A DNA stretch of 64,000 nucleotides, taken from NCBI RefSeq assembly GCF_003111605.1, contig NZ_MZGU01000004.1:310001-374000 (forward strand). The letters are read 5' to 3'. Source of the DNA: Methanobrevibacter woesei. Lineage in GTDB: Archaea > Methanobacteriota > Methanobacteria > Methanobacteriales > Methanobacteriaceae. The number at the start of each line of letters is the position of its first letter. Within the stretch, counting starts at the first letter, position 1. Below the pieces are notes generated by a model. That model searched no databases, was not told where the DNA came from, and saw only the letters and a list, made by a program, of their open reading frames with translations. Both the position numbers and the translations under genes were made by a program. Positions 8,328-17,704 of this stretch are shown here, piece after piece.

Positions 8328-9068
8328 ATGGCAAAAAATGCAATCATTACTGGTGGATCTAGAGGAATTGGTAAAGCAATGGCTTTAAAACTTGGAGAAC
8401 TTGGATATAATGTGGTTATCAACTACAGAAGCGAATCTTCCAAAAAGTTAACTGAAGACTTAATTGAAGAAATCAAATCAGAATATGGTGTTGAAGCTAT
8501 TGCTGTACAAGCTGATGTAAGTAAATTTGAAGACTGTGAAAAATTAGTAAATGCTGCTGTTGAAGAATTTGGTGAAGAAATAGATGCATTAGTAAACAAT
8601 GCAGGTATTACAAACAATTCAAATTTCATTGACCTTCAACCTGAAGACTATGAAAGAGTAATTAATACAAACCTTGTAAGTATGATGCACATGTGTCACT
8701 TAGCACTTCCATACATGGTTGACCGTGATACTTCAATTGTATGTACTGCTTCAGTAGGTGGAATGACTGGTGTAATTAACCAAGCTGATTACTGTGCAGC
8801 AAAAACTGGTGTAATCGGTTTATGCCGTGCATTAGCTTTAGAATTTGCACCAAGAAAAGTAAGAGTAAATGCTATTGCTCCAGGTATGATTATGACTGAC
8901 ATGCTTAGAGGAGTAAACCAAGATGAATTAAATGCACTTGCTGCAACTATCCCTCTTGGAAAAATCGGGGAAACTAAAGAAATTGCTGGTGCTTTAGAAT
9001 ACATCTTAACCGCAGACTACTTAACTGGACAAGTTATTTCTCCTAACGGTGGATTTGTATTACAATAA
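8328..9068 (+). CDS. fabG: Short-chain dehydrogenase/reductase, FabG-like (3-oxoacyl-ACP reductase family)
   Basis: The 246-residue protein is a classical SDR. It has the N-terminal cofactor motif TGGSRGIGKA, the NNAG motif near residue 90, a catalytic Ser in the TASVGGMTG segment and YCAAKTG with the catalytic Tyr and Lys. It is annotated FabG-like by resemblance; archaea lack a bacterial fatty-acid synthase, so the true substrate is unknown. The codon choice in this gene (frequent AAC, TAC, GGT) resembles that of highly expressed genes such as hdrB. It appears monocistronic, with its own TATA box and a strong hairpin terminator. Confidence 0.85.
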   Translation: MAKNAIITGGSRGIGKAMALKLGELGYNVVINYRSESSKKLTEDLIEEIKSEYGVEAIAVQADVSKFEDCEKLVNAAVEEFGEEIDALVNNAGITNNSNFIDLQPEDYERVINTNLVSMMHMCHLALPYMVDRDTSIVCTASVGGMTGVINQADYCAAKTGVIGLCRALALEFAPRKVRVNAIAPGMIMTDMLRGVNQDELNALAATIPLGKIGETKEIAGALEYILTADYLTGQVISPNGGFVLQ

Positions 9069-9086
9069 GGTTTAAAAACCTTATTT
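9065..9086 (+). terminator. Hairpin terminator after the FabG-like gene
   Basis: AATAAGGTTT and AAACCTTATT form a perfect 10-bp inverted repeat separated by 2 nt, overlapping the stop codon and followed by a T-rich run. A second hairpin with a T10 run lies at about 9124-9150 and could serve the convergent ACT gene as well. Confidence 0.75.
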
Positions 9087-9204
9087 TTATTATTTTTTTT
9101 CAAATTTAAAAATTAGTTAATAAAAAAGATTCAGAGTTACTCTTTTTTTTTTTAAAAAAAGATAAAGAATGTGAAATAAGTACACACTCTTGTTTTTTAG
9201 CTAT

Positions 9205-9636
9205 TTATAATTTTTCAATATCTTCTTTTTCTAAGATATTTACATCACTGTCTTTAAGAAGTTCAACAGCTTCCTCCATGTTTTCAAATCTCATTACTAC
9301 AATAGCTTCATCTGTTTTATTACTGATGAATGCATACATGTATTCAAGATTAATATCTTTTTCATCTAAAACTTCTAAAACAGAATTTAATCCATTTGGT
9401 TTATCTGGTACGGAAACAATGACAACATCGTTTTCACGAACAACAAATCCTTTTTCTTCAAGAGCAATCATTGCTTTTACATTATCAGATACAATTAATC
9501 TTAAAATTCCATATTTTGTTGTATCAGCTATTGAAAGAGCACGAATATTGATGTCCTTTTCACCTAATATGCTTATTGCTTTTTTAATTCTTCCTTCTTT
9601 GTTTTCAATAAAGATTGATATTTGTTTAATAGCCAT
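9205..9636 (-). CDS. ACT-domain protein (tandem ACT), partner of the arylacetate-CoA ligase
   Basis: The 143-residue protein consists of two ACT-type regulatory domains: the first begins KQISIFIENKEGRIKKAISI, the second around residue 72 (VVIVSVPDKPNGLNSVLEVL). ACT domains bind amino acids and regulate metabolic enzymes. The gene starts 9 nt after the stop of paaK, with AGGGTG before its ATG. Two-ACT proteins commonly accompany phenylacetate-CoA ligase genes in archaea, so I infer control of aryl-acid activation by aromatic amino acids. Confidence 0.85.
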   Translation of the reverse strand: MAIKQISIFIENKEGRIKKAISILGEKDINIRALSIADTTKYGILRLIVSDNVKAMIALEEKGFVVRENDVVIVSVPDKPNGLNSVLEVLDEKDINLEYMYAFISNKTDEAIVVMRFENMEEAVELLKDSDVNILEKEDIEKL

Positions 9637-9645
9637 TTTTACACC

Positions 9646-10947
9646 CTAATCAAAATTCCTTTCATCTATAACTCTAACAGCTTTACCTTCACTTCTTGGT
9701 AATGATTCTGGTTCACATAATGTTACATCAACTCTTAAACCAGTTTCACCTCTAATTGCATCTACAATTCTTTTTTCTACTTTTTCCATTTCTTTCATTT
9801 CATCAGAGAATAATTCTCTTGAAGCTTCTACTTTAACTTCAACTTCATCTAAAATTTCAGGTCTTGTTACAATAATGAGATAGTTTGGACTTATACCTTC
9901 AACTGTAAGTAATGCTTTTTCAATTTGAGATGGGAAAACCATAACTCCTCTGATTTTAAGCATATCATCACTTCTACCAGTGATTCTTCTCATTCTAACA
10001 GTTGTTCTTCCACATGCACAATCGCCAGACATTAAAGAAGTAATATCTTTAGTTCTAAATCTTAAGATTGGCATTCCTTCTCTAGTTAAAGTAGTTAAAA
10101 CAAGTTCTCCTTTTTCATCAAATCCTAAGGTTTCACCAGTTTTCGGATTAATAATTTCAGGATAGAAATGATCATCAGATATGTGGATACCATCTTGTTC
10201 CATACATTCTTGAGCTACTCCAGGACCCATAATCTCAGTTAATCCATAGATATTTAATGCTTTAATACCTAAACTAGCTTCAATTTTTTGTCTCATTTCT
10301 TCAGTCCACATCTCAGCTCCAAAGATACCAGCTTTTAAATTAATTTCATCTATGCCGATACCTGCTTTTTCTAAGCTTTCACCAAGATACATTGCATAAG
10401 AAGGGGTACATGTTAAAATATCACATTGGAAATCTTTCATAATTTGAAGTTGTCTAGCAGTATTTCCTGCAGAAATTGGCACTACAGTTGCTCCAAATTT
10501 ATATCCTCCATGGTGTATACCAAATCCACCAGTAAATAAACCATATCCGTAAGCATTTTGAATTATGTAATTCTTTTTAGCACCTGCCATGTCTAATCCA
10601 CGTGCAGTTATTTCGGCCCATACATCTAAATCATGTTTGGTGTATCCAGATACTGTTGGTTTTCCTGTTGTTCCAGATGATGAATGTATTTCTACAATTT
10701 CGTCGTCAGGAACTGCAAATAATCCAAATGGGTACGCTGCTCTTAAGTCATCTTTAGTTGTAAATGGTATTTTTTCAATATCTTCTAATGTTTTGATGTC
10801 TTCAGGCTTAACTCCAGCATCGTCTAATTTTTTTGTGTAAAATGGTACATTTTCATAAGCTAATTTTACAGTTTCTTGCAATCTTTTTAATTGTAGTTCT
10901 TTTTTTGCTTCTTTGTTCATACATTCGGCTTCTTTGTTCCACACCAT
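9646..10947 (-). CDS. paaK: Phenylacetate-CoA ligase family, arylacetate-activating
   Basis: The 433-residue protein is an adenylate-forming enzyme that activates phenylacetate or indoleacetate to the CoA thioester. It has the phosphate loop [15 protein letters not shown] near residue 90-104, [11 protein letters not shown] as the conserved adenylation motif, and a C-terminal domain with [20 protein letters not shown]. Length fits the family. GGGAT precedes the ATG. With IorAB and the ACT protein it would let the cell salvage arylacetates from the environment to make aromatic amino acids, a route known in methanogens. Confidence 0.92.
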   Translation of the reverse strand: MVWNKEAECMNKEAKKELQLKRLQETVKLAYENVPFYTKKLDDAGVKPEDIKTLEDIEKIPFTTKDDLRAAYPFGLFAVPDDEIVEIHSSSGTTGKPTVSGYTKHDLDVWAEITARGLDMAGAKKNYIIQNAYGYGLFTGGFGIHHGGYKFGATVVPISAGNTARQLQIMKDFQCDILTCTPSYAMYLGESLEKAGIGIDEINLKAGIFGAEMWTEEMRQKIEASLGIKALNIYGLTEIMGPGVAQECMEQDGIHISDDHFYPEIINPKTGETLGFDEKGELVLTTLTREGMPILRFRTKDITSLMSGDCACGRTTVRMRRITGRSDDMLKIRGVMVFPSQIEKALLTVEGISPNYLIIVTRPEILDEVEVKVEASRELFSDEMKEMEKVEKRIVDAIRGETGLRVDVTLCEPESLPRSEGKAVRVIDERNFD

Positions 10948-11071
10948 AATATCCCTTATTTCTTTTTATTTATAACACATATAATTTTGTTCATTTATTA
11001 ATATAAAACTTTATATAATTTCTTTATTATAAATATTATCTATATTTTTGTATATTATTTGAGGTTTTTAT
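10948..11071. promoter_or_regulatory. Divergent promoter region between paaK and the symporter
   Basis: The gap holds AT-rich TATA-like segments in both directions (for example TTTATATAATTTC near 11010). GAGG occurs a few bases before the symporter ATG. Shared control of the ligase and the transporter is possible but not shown. Confidence 0.45.
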
Positions 11072-12688
11072 ATGGATATTATGATTTTAACTATTGTGTT
11101 TATAATCTACATCTTCATGTTAGTTGCTGTAGGTTATTACGCATGGAAAAAGACTAATTCCTCAGAAGACTTCATGATAGCTGGTAAGGATACACATCCT
11201 GCTATTATGGCATTAAGTTATGGTGCTACATTTATATCCACGGCAGCTATTGTGGGTTTTGGAGGAGTTGCTGGTGAATATGGGATGAGTGTTCTATGGT
11301 TAGCGTTTTTAAACATTATTGTTGGAATATTCATAGCATTTGTATTTTTAGGTAAGAGAACACGTAGAATGGGGCACAGTTTAGGCTCTTTAACATTTCC
11401 TGACTTTTTAGGAAAACGTTTTAACAGTAAGTTTATTCAACATGCTTCTGGATTAATTATTTTCTGTGCTATGCCACTTTATGCTGCAGTAGTTCTTATT
11501 GGAGCAGCAAGATTTTTAGAATCTTCATTAATGTTGGATTTCGGTATTTCACTATTTATTTTAGCAGTAATTATCACATTATACGTATTCTTTGGTGGTA
11601 TTAAAGGTGTAATGTATACTGATGCATTACAAGCTGTAATTATGGTTGCTGCAATGCTGTTCCTTTTAGCATTTGTCTATTGGATGTTTGGAGGTATAAC
11701 TCCTGCAAATTCAGCACTAACCAATATGGTTGATTTATATCCAGCCAGTGCAATAGCTGGTGGTGGTACAGGTTGGACAACATTCCCAACTGCAGGTTCT
11801 CCATTCTGGTGGAATTTAGTTTCATCTACTCTTATTGGTGTTGGTATTGGTGTATTAGCTCAACCACAATTAGTTGTAAGATTCATGACTGTTAAATCTG
11901 ATAAAGAGTTAAACAGATCTGTATTAATTGGTGGAATATTTATTGCTATAATGCCTACAACTGCTTACATTACTGGAGCATTATCTAATGTCTATTTCTT
12001 TGATGAATTAGGTAAAATAGCAGTTGATGTTGTTGGAAACAATATTGATAGAATTATTCCTGTATTTATTAATATGGCATTACCAGAATGGTTTGTATAT
12101 CTATTCTTATTGTCTTTAGTTGCTGCAGCTATGTCTACAATAAGTTCACAACTTCATACACAAGGTACTGCATTTGGTATTGATATTTGTGATTCCATTG
12201 TTAAAAAAAGTAAAAAAATCATTGATGAAATTACAATTACAAGAATTGGTATTCTTATAGCTATTATTCTTGCTCTTATCTTGGCTTATTCACTTCCAGG
12301 AAGTGTAATTGCACTTGGAACAAGTTTATTCTTTGAAATTTGTGCAGCTGCATTTTTACCAGTATTTTTAGGTGCTCTGTATTGGAAAAGAACTACAAAA
12401 GCAGGAGCAATTGCAGGAATTTTATCTGGAACCTTTGTTAGTTTATTCTGGTTACTCTTTGTATTTGAAAAAACTGCTGCAGGTTTAGGTCTTTGCCAAT
12501 ACTTATTTGGAATCTCAACATTACTTCCAGCAGCACCATGGCCATATATTGATGTTATGTTAATAGCAGTTCCAATTTCAGCTATTTTCACTATTGTTGT
12601 TTCATTACTTACAAAACCTCCTGCACAAGAGGTTATTGATAAATCCTTTGAAGATATTGACAATAATAAAGGTAGTGGTACACAATGA
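11072..12688 (+). CDS. Sodium/solute symporter (SSS family)
   Basis: The 538-residue protein is almost wholly hydrophobic with about 13 membrane segments. It shows SSS family features: an N-terminal GYYAWKKTNSSEDFMIAG stretch, GATFISTAAIVGFGG, and RRMGHSLGSLTFPDFLGKRF. It would import an organic solute with Na+. The substrate cannot be read from the sequence; divergence from the arylacetate-CoA ligase makes an organic acid worth testing. Its stop codon overlaps the start of a 37-residue membrane peptide by four bases. Confidence 0.88.
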   Translation: MDIMILTIVFIIYIFMLVAVGYYAWKKTNSSEDFMIAGKDTHPAIMALSYGATFISTAAIVGFGGVAGEYGMSVLWLAFLNIIVGIFIAFVFLGKRTRRMGHSLGSLTFPDFLGKRFNSKFIQHASGLIIFCAMPLYAAVVLIGAARFLESSLMLDFGISLFILAVIITLYVFFGGIKGVMYTDALQAVIMVAAMLFLLAFVYWMFGGITPANSALTNMVDLYPASAIAGGGTGWTTFPTAGSPFWWNLVSSTLIGVGIGVLAQPQLVVRFMTVKSDKELNRSVLIGGIFIAIMPTTAYITGALSNVYFFDELGKIAVDVVGNNIDRIIPVFINMALPEWFVYLFLLSLVAAAMSTISSQLHTQGTAFGIDICDSIVKKSKKIIDEITITRIGILIAIILALILAYSLPGSVIALGTSLFFEICAAAFLPVFLGALYWKRTTKAGAIAGILSGTFVSLFWLLFVFEKTAAGLGLCQYLFGISTLLPAAPWPYIDVMLIAVPISAIFTIVVSLLTKPPAQEVIDKSFEDIDNNKGSGTQ

Positions 12689-12798
12689 TGGTTTTAGGTA
12701 TTGAAGACCCTTGGATTTGGGGAGTTTATGTATTAATTATACTTTCAACTCTTTTATGCATTGTATATGGTATTGTCTATTGGAATAAAGATGAATAA
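12685..12798 (+). CDS. Symporter small accessory protein-like membrane peptide
   Basis: ATGA overlap links this 37-residue frame directly to the symporter stop codon. The peptide reads MMVLGIEDPW, then a single hydrophobic span (VYVLIILSTLLCIVYGIVYW) and ends NKDE. Such tiny one-span partners are known next to bacterial and archaeal SSS transporters and are thought to support the large subunit. The tight coupling and clean transmembrane profile support a real gene. Confidence 0.75.
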   Translation: MMVLGIEDPWIWGVYVLIILSTLLCIVYGIVYWNKDE

Positions 12799-12944
12799 TC
12801 TTTTATTCTCTTTTTTTTTATTTTTATAAAATGGAATGTGTTATTTTTCTCTGATTTTTAGATTATAGTTAAATTTTTACATCTTGTTTTAAAAAAGTAA
12901 TATTAAATAGCATTTTTTTTAGTTATTGCTTTTAGGTGAAATTT

Positions 12945-13535
12945 ATGGTAAAATATTGTCCAAAATGTGGAGCCGAAATAAAAAGGGAAGATGCTCAATT
13001 TTGTGATAAATGCGGTAAATCTTTAAGAGTTAAAAAGGTTAATACTTCTAGAGGTAAGTCAACCAATAAAAGAAAAAGGGTTATTGTAGTAGCATTAATT
13101 CTTATTGTAGCTGTAGCAGGATTTATTTGTTATGAATCATTTTTTGCTGAACATTTAAAAACAGTGAATATTGGAGTAGCTAGTTTTAACTGCAGTGATG
13201 ATTTGAATTTCACTATGGGTGAAATTGGTGAAGGTTATGTAAGATATCAGGATCAGTCTGATTCTTATTTAGTTAAAGTATGGGATTTCTCACAGACAAG
13301 TTTCAGTTATGAAGAGGGTTTATCACTAGCTAATGAAGCTGTTCAAGATTGTCCATCTTATTATGTTGATGGTATTCTTATTTACAACTCCACTGCTAAT
13401 GTTGGAGAGCATGTTGGTGATGCTAGGTTTATTACATTTATTGAAGATTCTGGTAAAAATATGCAGGCCCAAATATCAACTCCAACTCCAGAAGACACTG
13501 TTTTAATAGCTAAAAGTTTTAAATTTTTAGCTTAA
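12945..13535 (+). CDS. Zinc-ribbon membrane-anchored protein
   Basis: The 196-residue protein starts with a zinc ribbon (CPKCGAEIKREDAQFCDKCG, residues about 5-24), followed by a basic linker, one membrane span (VIVVALILIVAVAGFICYE) and an extracellular domain of about 130 residues with no family I recognise. This domain order is common in Methanobrevibacter. AGGTGA precedes the ATG at 12945 and overlaps an upstream GTG, which argues for the ATG. It has its own short AT-rich upstream region. Function unknown. Confidence 0.75.
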   Translation: MVKYCPKCGAEIKREDAQFCDKCGKSLRVKKVNTSRGKSTNKRKRVIVVALILIVAVAGFICYESFFAEHLKTVNIGVASFNCSDDLNFTMGEIGEGYVRYQDQSDSYLVKVWDFSQTSFSYEEGLSLANEAVQDCPSYYVDGILIYNSTANVGEHVGDARFITFIEDSGKNMQAQISTPTPEDTVLIAKSFKFLA

Positions 13536-13647
13536 TTTTTTATTTTTCATTATTTTTTTTTCATTAACTTTTAATAGTTGATTGAACATATTTACAAAAT
13601 ATGAGAGAGTATCGCTTAAAAATTGAATATTTTTAGGGGATGTTTAA

Positions 13648-16293
13648 ATGGCTGCTTTTGAAAGAATAAAATCTGGTATTCATCAACTAGATGAAACTTT
13701 AGATAATATTCGTTTAGGTGACAATGTTGTATGGCATGTGTCTAATTTAAAAGAATTTTCTTATTTTGTTGAACCTTTTGTTAAACAAGCATTAAAAGAT
13801 GGTCGAAATTTAATTTATATTAATTTTGGATTGCATGATCCTTTAATTAATATGACTGAAGATGATTTTAAAGAATTAGAATATAAAAGGAATGATTCAA
13901 CTTCTGAATTTGCAATGATTGAACGTAATGGAATTAAGATTTATCAGGTAGACCCTAATGACCAGTTTGAGTCTTTTACATTGGAAGTTCATAATATCAT
14001 TACTCATGAGGGCTTTGATGCTTTTTATGTTTTTGATTGTTTATCTGATCTTCAAACTGTTTGGTCTACTGATTTGATGATGGGTAATTTCTTTAGAGTT
14101 ACTTGTCCTTATCTATTTTCTCTTGATACTGTTGCTTATTTTCCACTTATTAGGGGTAAACATTCTTTCAGTGCAATAGCTAAAATTAGAGAAACAACAC
14201 AGCTATTTTTAGATTTATATTCTAATGGAGAAGATGTTTATGTTCACCCATTAAAAGTATGGAATAGATATTCTCAGAATATGTTTCTAGGCCATAAATA
14301 TGATTTAGAGACAGGTGAGCTTAAGACCTTGACTGATGGGCTTGATGTAAGTAATTTTTATAAAGTGATTAATGTTTCTAAAAATTATCATAATGAGCAA
14401 AATATTGATAGCTGGGAAAGATTTGTTTCACTAGCTAAATTAGAGCATTCAAATGGTCTTGATATCTCTGATAAATGTGATTTTATGTGTGATGTTATGA
14501 TGACCAAAGATGCTAATCTTGCCTGCAAAGTTAAAGATTATTTTACTCCTGAAGACTATTTCACAATATATAATCGTATGGTTGGTAGTGGAATGATTGG
14601 AGGTAAAGCTTGTGGTATGCTTCTTGCCCGTAAGATTATAGAAAAAGATAGGCCAGATTTATATGCTTATTTTGAACCTGATGACTCATTTTACATTGGT
14701 TCTGATTTATTTTATACATATATTGTTGCTAATGATTTATGGGATATGCGTGTTGAGCAGAGAACTAAAGAAGGTTACTATAAAGCAGGTAAAAAACTTG
14801 AAAATGCTTTACTTGAAGGAACTTTTCCAGATGATATTAAAGAGAAATTCAGGAGAGTTTTAGAGTATTTTGGCCAAAACCCGATTATTGTAAGGTCAAG
14901 TAGTTTTCTTGAAGATGGTTTTGGTAATGCATTTGCAGGTAAATATGAATCTGTATTTTGTGTAAATAGAGGTTCTATTGAAGAAAGATTAGAATCCTTT
15001 GAAGATGCAGTTAAAACAGTTTATGCAAGTACTATGAATATTTCTGCTTTAGAATATCGTTCTTTAAATGATTTAGATGATACTGATGAACAGATGGGTT
15101 TGCTTGTTCAAAGAGTATCTGGTTCTTATTATGAGGATTATTTTTTCCCAACCGCTGCAGGTGTAGGATTTTCATATAGTCCTTATTGTCCTATTCCGGG
15201 AATGGATAATCATGCAGGAATGTTAAGACTTGTAATGGGTCTTGGAACTAAAGCTGTTGATCGTACTAAAAATGATTATCCACGTATTGTTAATTTGGAT
15301 AGACCTAGAGCTATTACAATGCCAAATATTGCTGAAAGACACAAATATTCTCAGCATTCTCTTGATGTCATTGATTTAAATGAAATAAAAGTTAATGAGA
15401 TTTCTATTTATGAAGGTCTTGAGGTGCTGCCAAGATATGCAAAAAGAGTTGTTGTTGAGCATGATAGGGAAACTGAGGCGCGGTTTAGGGAGCGTGGCCA
15501 AAAAAGAGAAGTTGTTTTTGTCAACTGTAATGGGTTAGTAAACAATGATAAATTTATTTATATAATGAAAGAATTGCTTAAAAGTTTAGAGGATGCCTAT
15601 GATTATCCAGTTGATATTGAGTATACTGTTAATGTGGGTCATGATAATTCATTTGTTGTTAATTTATTACAATGCAGGCCACTTCAAGTTTCAATAAATA
15701 AAGAGGATGTTGAAATTCCTAATGTTGAAAATAATGTATATTTCCATATTAAACAGTCTTCAATGGGAAGATCACGTAAAGAAAAAATTGATATTCTTGT
15801 TTATGTAGACCCTCATAAATATTATGAATATCCATATGCTAAAAAAAGTTCAATAGCTAAAGTAATTGGTGAAATTAACAGTTATTGTAAAATTCATGAT
15901 AAAAAATCTATGTTAATTGTTCCTGGAAGAATTGGTACTTCTTCACCAGAATTGGGGGTGCCTGTAGTATTTGCAGATATTAGTCAGTTTTCAGCTATTT
16001 TGGAGGAATCTTACAGTGAAGTAGGTTATATGCCGGAGTTATCCTTTGGAAGTCACATGTTTCAGGATTTAGTTGAAGCAGATATTTACTATGGTGCAAT
16101 ATTTGAGGATGAAAACAGATTAGAATTTAATAAGTCTTTATTTGATAATTATGAAAATAAATTAAGGGAAATTAATCCTGATTATAATGAGGATGTTTTT
16201 GATATGATAAGAGTTATTGACTTTTCTAATGATTCTCTTGAATTTTTCCATGATATGGCAAAGGATGAAAGTATTTGCTTTTTAAATAAATAA
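13648..16293 (+). CDS. PEP-synthase/PPDK-type ATP-grasp protein with an N-terminal RecA/KaiC-like domain
   Basis: The 881-residue protein combines two parts. Residues about 1-230 resemble a KaiC/RecA-like fold (GIHQLDETLDNIRLGDNVVW) but lack a Walker A GxxxxGKT at the expected place. Residues about 310-690 match the N-terminal nucleotide-binding domain of PEP synthase and pyruvate phosphate dikinase: GGKACGMLLARK, VRSSSFLEDGFGNAFAGKYE and LLQCRPLQ. The phosphohistidine swivel domain and the PEP/pyruvate barrel of PpsA are absent. It might phosphorylate or sense an unknown substrate. GGGGATG lies before the ATG. It appears to be transcribed on its own. Confidence 0.75.
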   Translation: MAAFERIKSGIHQLDETLDNIRLGDNVVWHVSNLKEFSYFVEPFVKQALKDGRNLIYINFGLHDPLINMTEDDFKELEYKRNDSTSEFAMIERNGIKIYQVDPNDQFESFTLEVHNIITHEGFDAFYVFDCLSDLQTVWSTDLMMGNFFRVTCPYLFSLDTVAYFPLIRGKHSFSAIAKIRETTQLFLDLYSNGEDVYVHPLKVWNRYSQNMFLGHKYDLETGELKTLTDGLDVSNFYKVINVSKNYHNEQNIDSWERFVSLAKLEHSNGLDISDKCDFMCDVMMTKDANLACKVKDYFTPEDYFTIYNRMVGSGMIGGKACGMLLARKIIEKDRPDLYAYFEPDDSFYIGSDLFYTYIVANDLWDMRVEQRTKEGYYKAGKKLENALLEGTFPDDIKEKFRRVLEYFGQNPIIVRSSSFLEDGFGNAFAGKYESVFCVNRGSIEERLESFEDAVKTVYASTMNISALEYRSLNDLDDTDEQMGLLVQRVSGSYYEDYFFPTAAGVGFSYSPYCPIPGMDNHAGMLRLVMGLGTKAVDRTKNDYPRIVNLDRPRAITMPNIAERHKYSQHSLDVIDLNEIKVNEISIYEGLEVLPRYAKRVVVEHDRETEARFRERGQKREVVFVNCNGLVNNDKFIYIMKELLKSLEDAYDYPVDIEYTVNVGHDNSFVVNLLQCRPLQVSINKEDVEIPNVENNVYFHIKQSSMGRSRKEKIDILVYVDPHKYYEYPYAKKSSIAKVIGEINSYCKIHDKKSMLIVPGRIGTSSPELGVPVVFADISQFSAILEESYSEVGYMPELSFGSHMFQDLVEADIYYGAIFEDENRLEFNKSLFDNYENKLREINPDYNEDVFDMIRVIDFSNDSLEFFHDMAKDESICFLNK

Positions 16294-16386
16294 TTTAGAT
16301 TATTTTTTATTTTTTTTTAGAAAGTTTTAATAAATAGGTATTAAGATATATATTTTTTAATAGACAGTTTAGTGGAGGTTTTTTAA

Positions 16387-16620
16387 TTGAGGATATTAGC
16401 TGATATTATAAAAAAAGAAGTAATTGATTCTGATATGAAGATTATTGGTAAAGTTATGGATGTAAAAATTGATAAAGACACCTTTGAAGTTACTGATTTA
16501 GTTATTAAGAAAACTGGTATTTCAGAATCTATGAAATTTAATGGGGAAAATGTTGTTCCTATGGATTTTGTTAGAGTTATTGGAGATAAAATTATTCTTA
16601 AATCTGTTGATGATATTTAA
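16387..16620 (+). CDS. PRC-barrel domain protein, TTG start
   Basis: The 77-residue protein is a single PRC-barrel: it opens with adaptor-like RILADIIKKEVIDSDMKIIG and continues with the typical GKVMDVKIDKDTFEVTDLVI strands. PRC barrels bind protein or RNA partners; in some archaea they take part in cell division, but nothing here fixes the role. The start is TTG, supported by GTGGAGGT at good spacing and no ATG alternative that keeps the domain whole. A TATA-like AGATATATATTTTTT lies near 16343. pyrE follows after 18 nt. Confidence 0.8.
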   Translation: MRILADIIKKEVIDSDMKIIGKVMDVKIDKDTFEVTDLVIKKTGISESMKFNGENVVPMDFVRVIGDKIILKSVDDI

Positions 16621-16638
16621 AAAGGTTTGGTTGATTAA

Positions 16639-17172
16639 ATGGTTGATAATGGTTACTTAATTGATTTATTAAAAGAAAATGAAGTTTTTTTAGAAGGGGA
16701 TTTTGTTTTAGCTTCTGGTAAAAAAAGTAATTATTACGTTAACATGAAAAAAGCTATTACATTTCCACTAATATTGTCTGAAATAGCTAAATTAATTACT
16801 GAAGCTATTTCTAATGATTCAATTGATAAAGTTGCAGGACCCGCTTTAGGTGCAGTTCCTATTGCTACAGCTGTATCTTTGGAATCAAAACTTCCTTTAC
16901 TAATGATAAGAAAAGAGAAAAAAGGCTATGGAACTTCAAAGCTTATTGAAGGAGAATTAAATCCTGATGATGAAGTAATTGTTGTTGAAGATGTTACAAC
17001 TACTGGTGGATCTTTACTTAAAGCTATTAAAGCTATTGAAGATAATGGCGGTAAAGTAAAGAGGGCTTTTGTTGTTGTTGATAGGGAAGAAGGTGCTAAA
17101 GAAGCATTTGAAAAAGAAGGAATTACTTTAGAACCTTTAATTTCAGTTAATGAATTTTTTGATGAAGAATAA
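16639..17172 (+). CDS. pyrE: Orotate phosphoribosyltransferase
   Basis: PyrE joins orotate to PRPP to form OMP in pyrimidine synthesis. The 177-residue protein has the PRPP-binding signature [16 protein letters not shown] (about residues 114-129), plus [18 protein letters not shown] near the N-terminus and [11 protein letters not shown]. Length is normal for archaeal OPRTases. It is probably co-transcribed with the PRC-barrel gene upstream and converges on moaB. Confidence 0.93.
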   Translation: MVDNGYLIDLLKENEVFLEGDFVLASGKKSNYYVNMKKAITFPLILSEIAKLITEAISNDSIDKVAGPALGAVPIATAVSLESKLPLLMIRKEKKGYGTSKLIEGELNPDDEVIVVEDVTTTGGSLLKAIKAIEDNGGKVKRAFVVVDREEGAKEAFEKEGITLEPLISVNEFFDEE

Positions 17173-17186
17173 ATTTCTTCATTTCT

Positions 17187-17690
17187 TTATCCTTTTGCAT
17201 GAAATACTATATGGGGAAGTTCATCTATTATTATCCTCAATCCAGTTTTTACAGCATTTGGAGATCCTGGAAGTGAAAAGATTAATGTTTTTTTATAGAC
17301 TCCAGCTGTAGCTCTTGATAATATTGAAGATAATCCTATTTCTTTATATGATTCTTGTCTGTAAAGTTCTCCAAAACCTTCCATTTTTTTATCAAAAAGT
17401 TTTTCAACAGTTTCTACAGTAATATCTCTTTCATTCAAACCTGTTCCGCCTGTTGTAATAATGAAATCTACATCTTCTAACATTTCTTCAATAGCTTGTG
17501 TTAAGTCATTTTCATCGTCAGGGATTAGTTTTCTAGATGCAAGTGTATATTTTGTTTCAATTGCATCAGCTAGTATTTTTCCAGAGATATCATCATTAAC
17601 ATCAGTAATTGAGTCACTTAATGTTATGACACCCCCCATAATTTTATCTGTTGATAATTTTTCATGAGCTTTTGTAGTTTCACTTTTCAT
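17187..17690 (-). CDS. moaB: Molybdenum cofactor biosynthesis protein MoaB/MogA family
   Basis: The protein belongs to the MoaB/MogA family that adenylates molybdopterin before metal insertion; methanogens need the cofactor for formylmethanofuran and formate dehydrogenases. Key motifs are ITLSDSITDVNDDISGK, FIITTGGTGLNERDITVE and IFSLPGSPNAVKTGL. I choose the ATG at 17688-17690; a GTG three codons upstream is also possible. It is convergent with pyrE and lies downstream of a run of regulator genes on its own strand. Confidence 0.88.
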   Translation of the reverse strand: MKSETTKAHEKLSTDKIMGGVITLSDSITDVNDDISGKILADAIETKYTLASRKLIPDDENDLTQAIEEMLEDVDFIITTGGTGLNERDITVETVEKLFDKKMEGFGELYRQESYKEIGLSSILSRATAGVYKKTLIFSLPGSPNAVKTGLRIIIDELPHIVFHAKG

Positions 17691-17704
17691 TATTTTCACA
17701 TACC

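Noticed and set aside
12286-12663. A 125-codon minus-strand frame inside the symporter gene
   Set aside because: Shadow of hydrophobic codons; no start signal and no recognisable protein.
16387-17172. PRC-barrel protein plus pyrE as a functional pair
   Set aside because: Co-transcription is likely, but nothing in either sequence shows a shared task.
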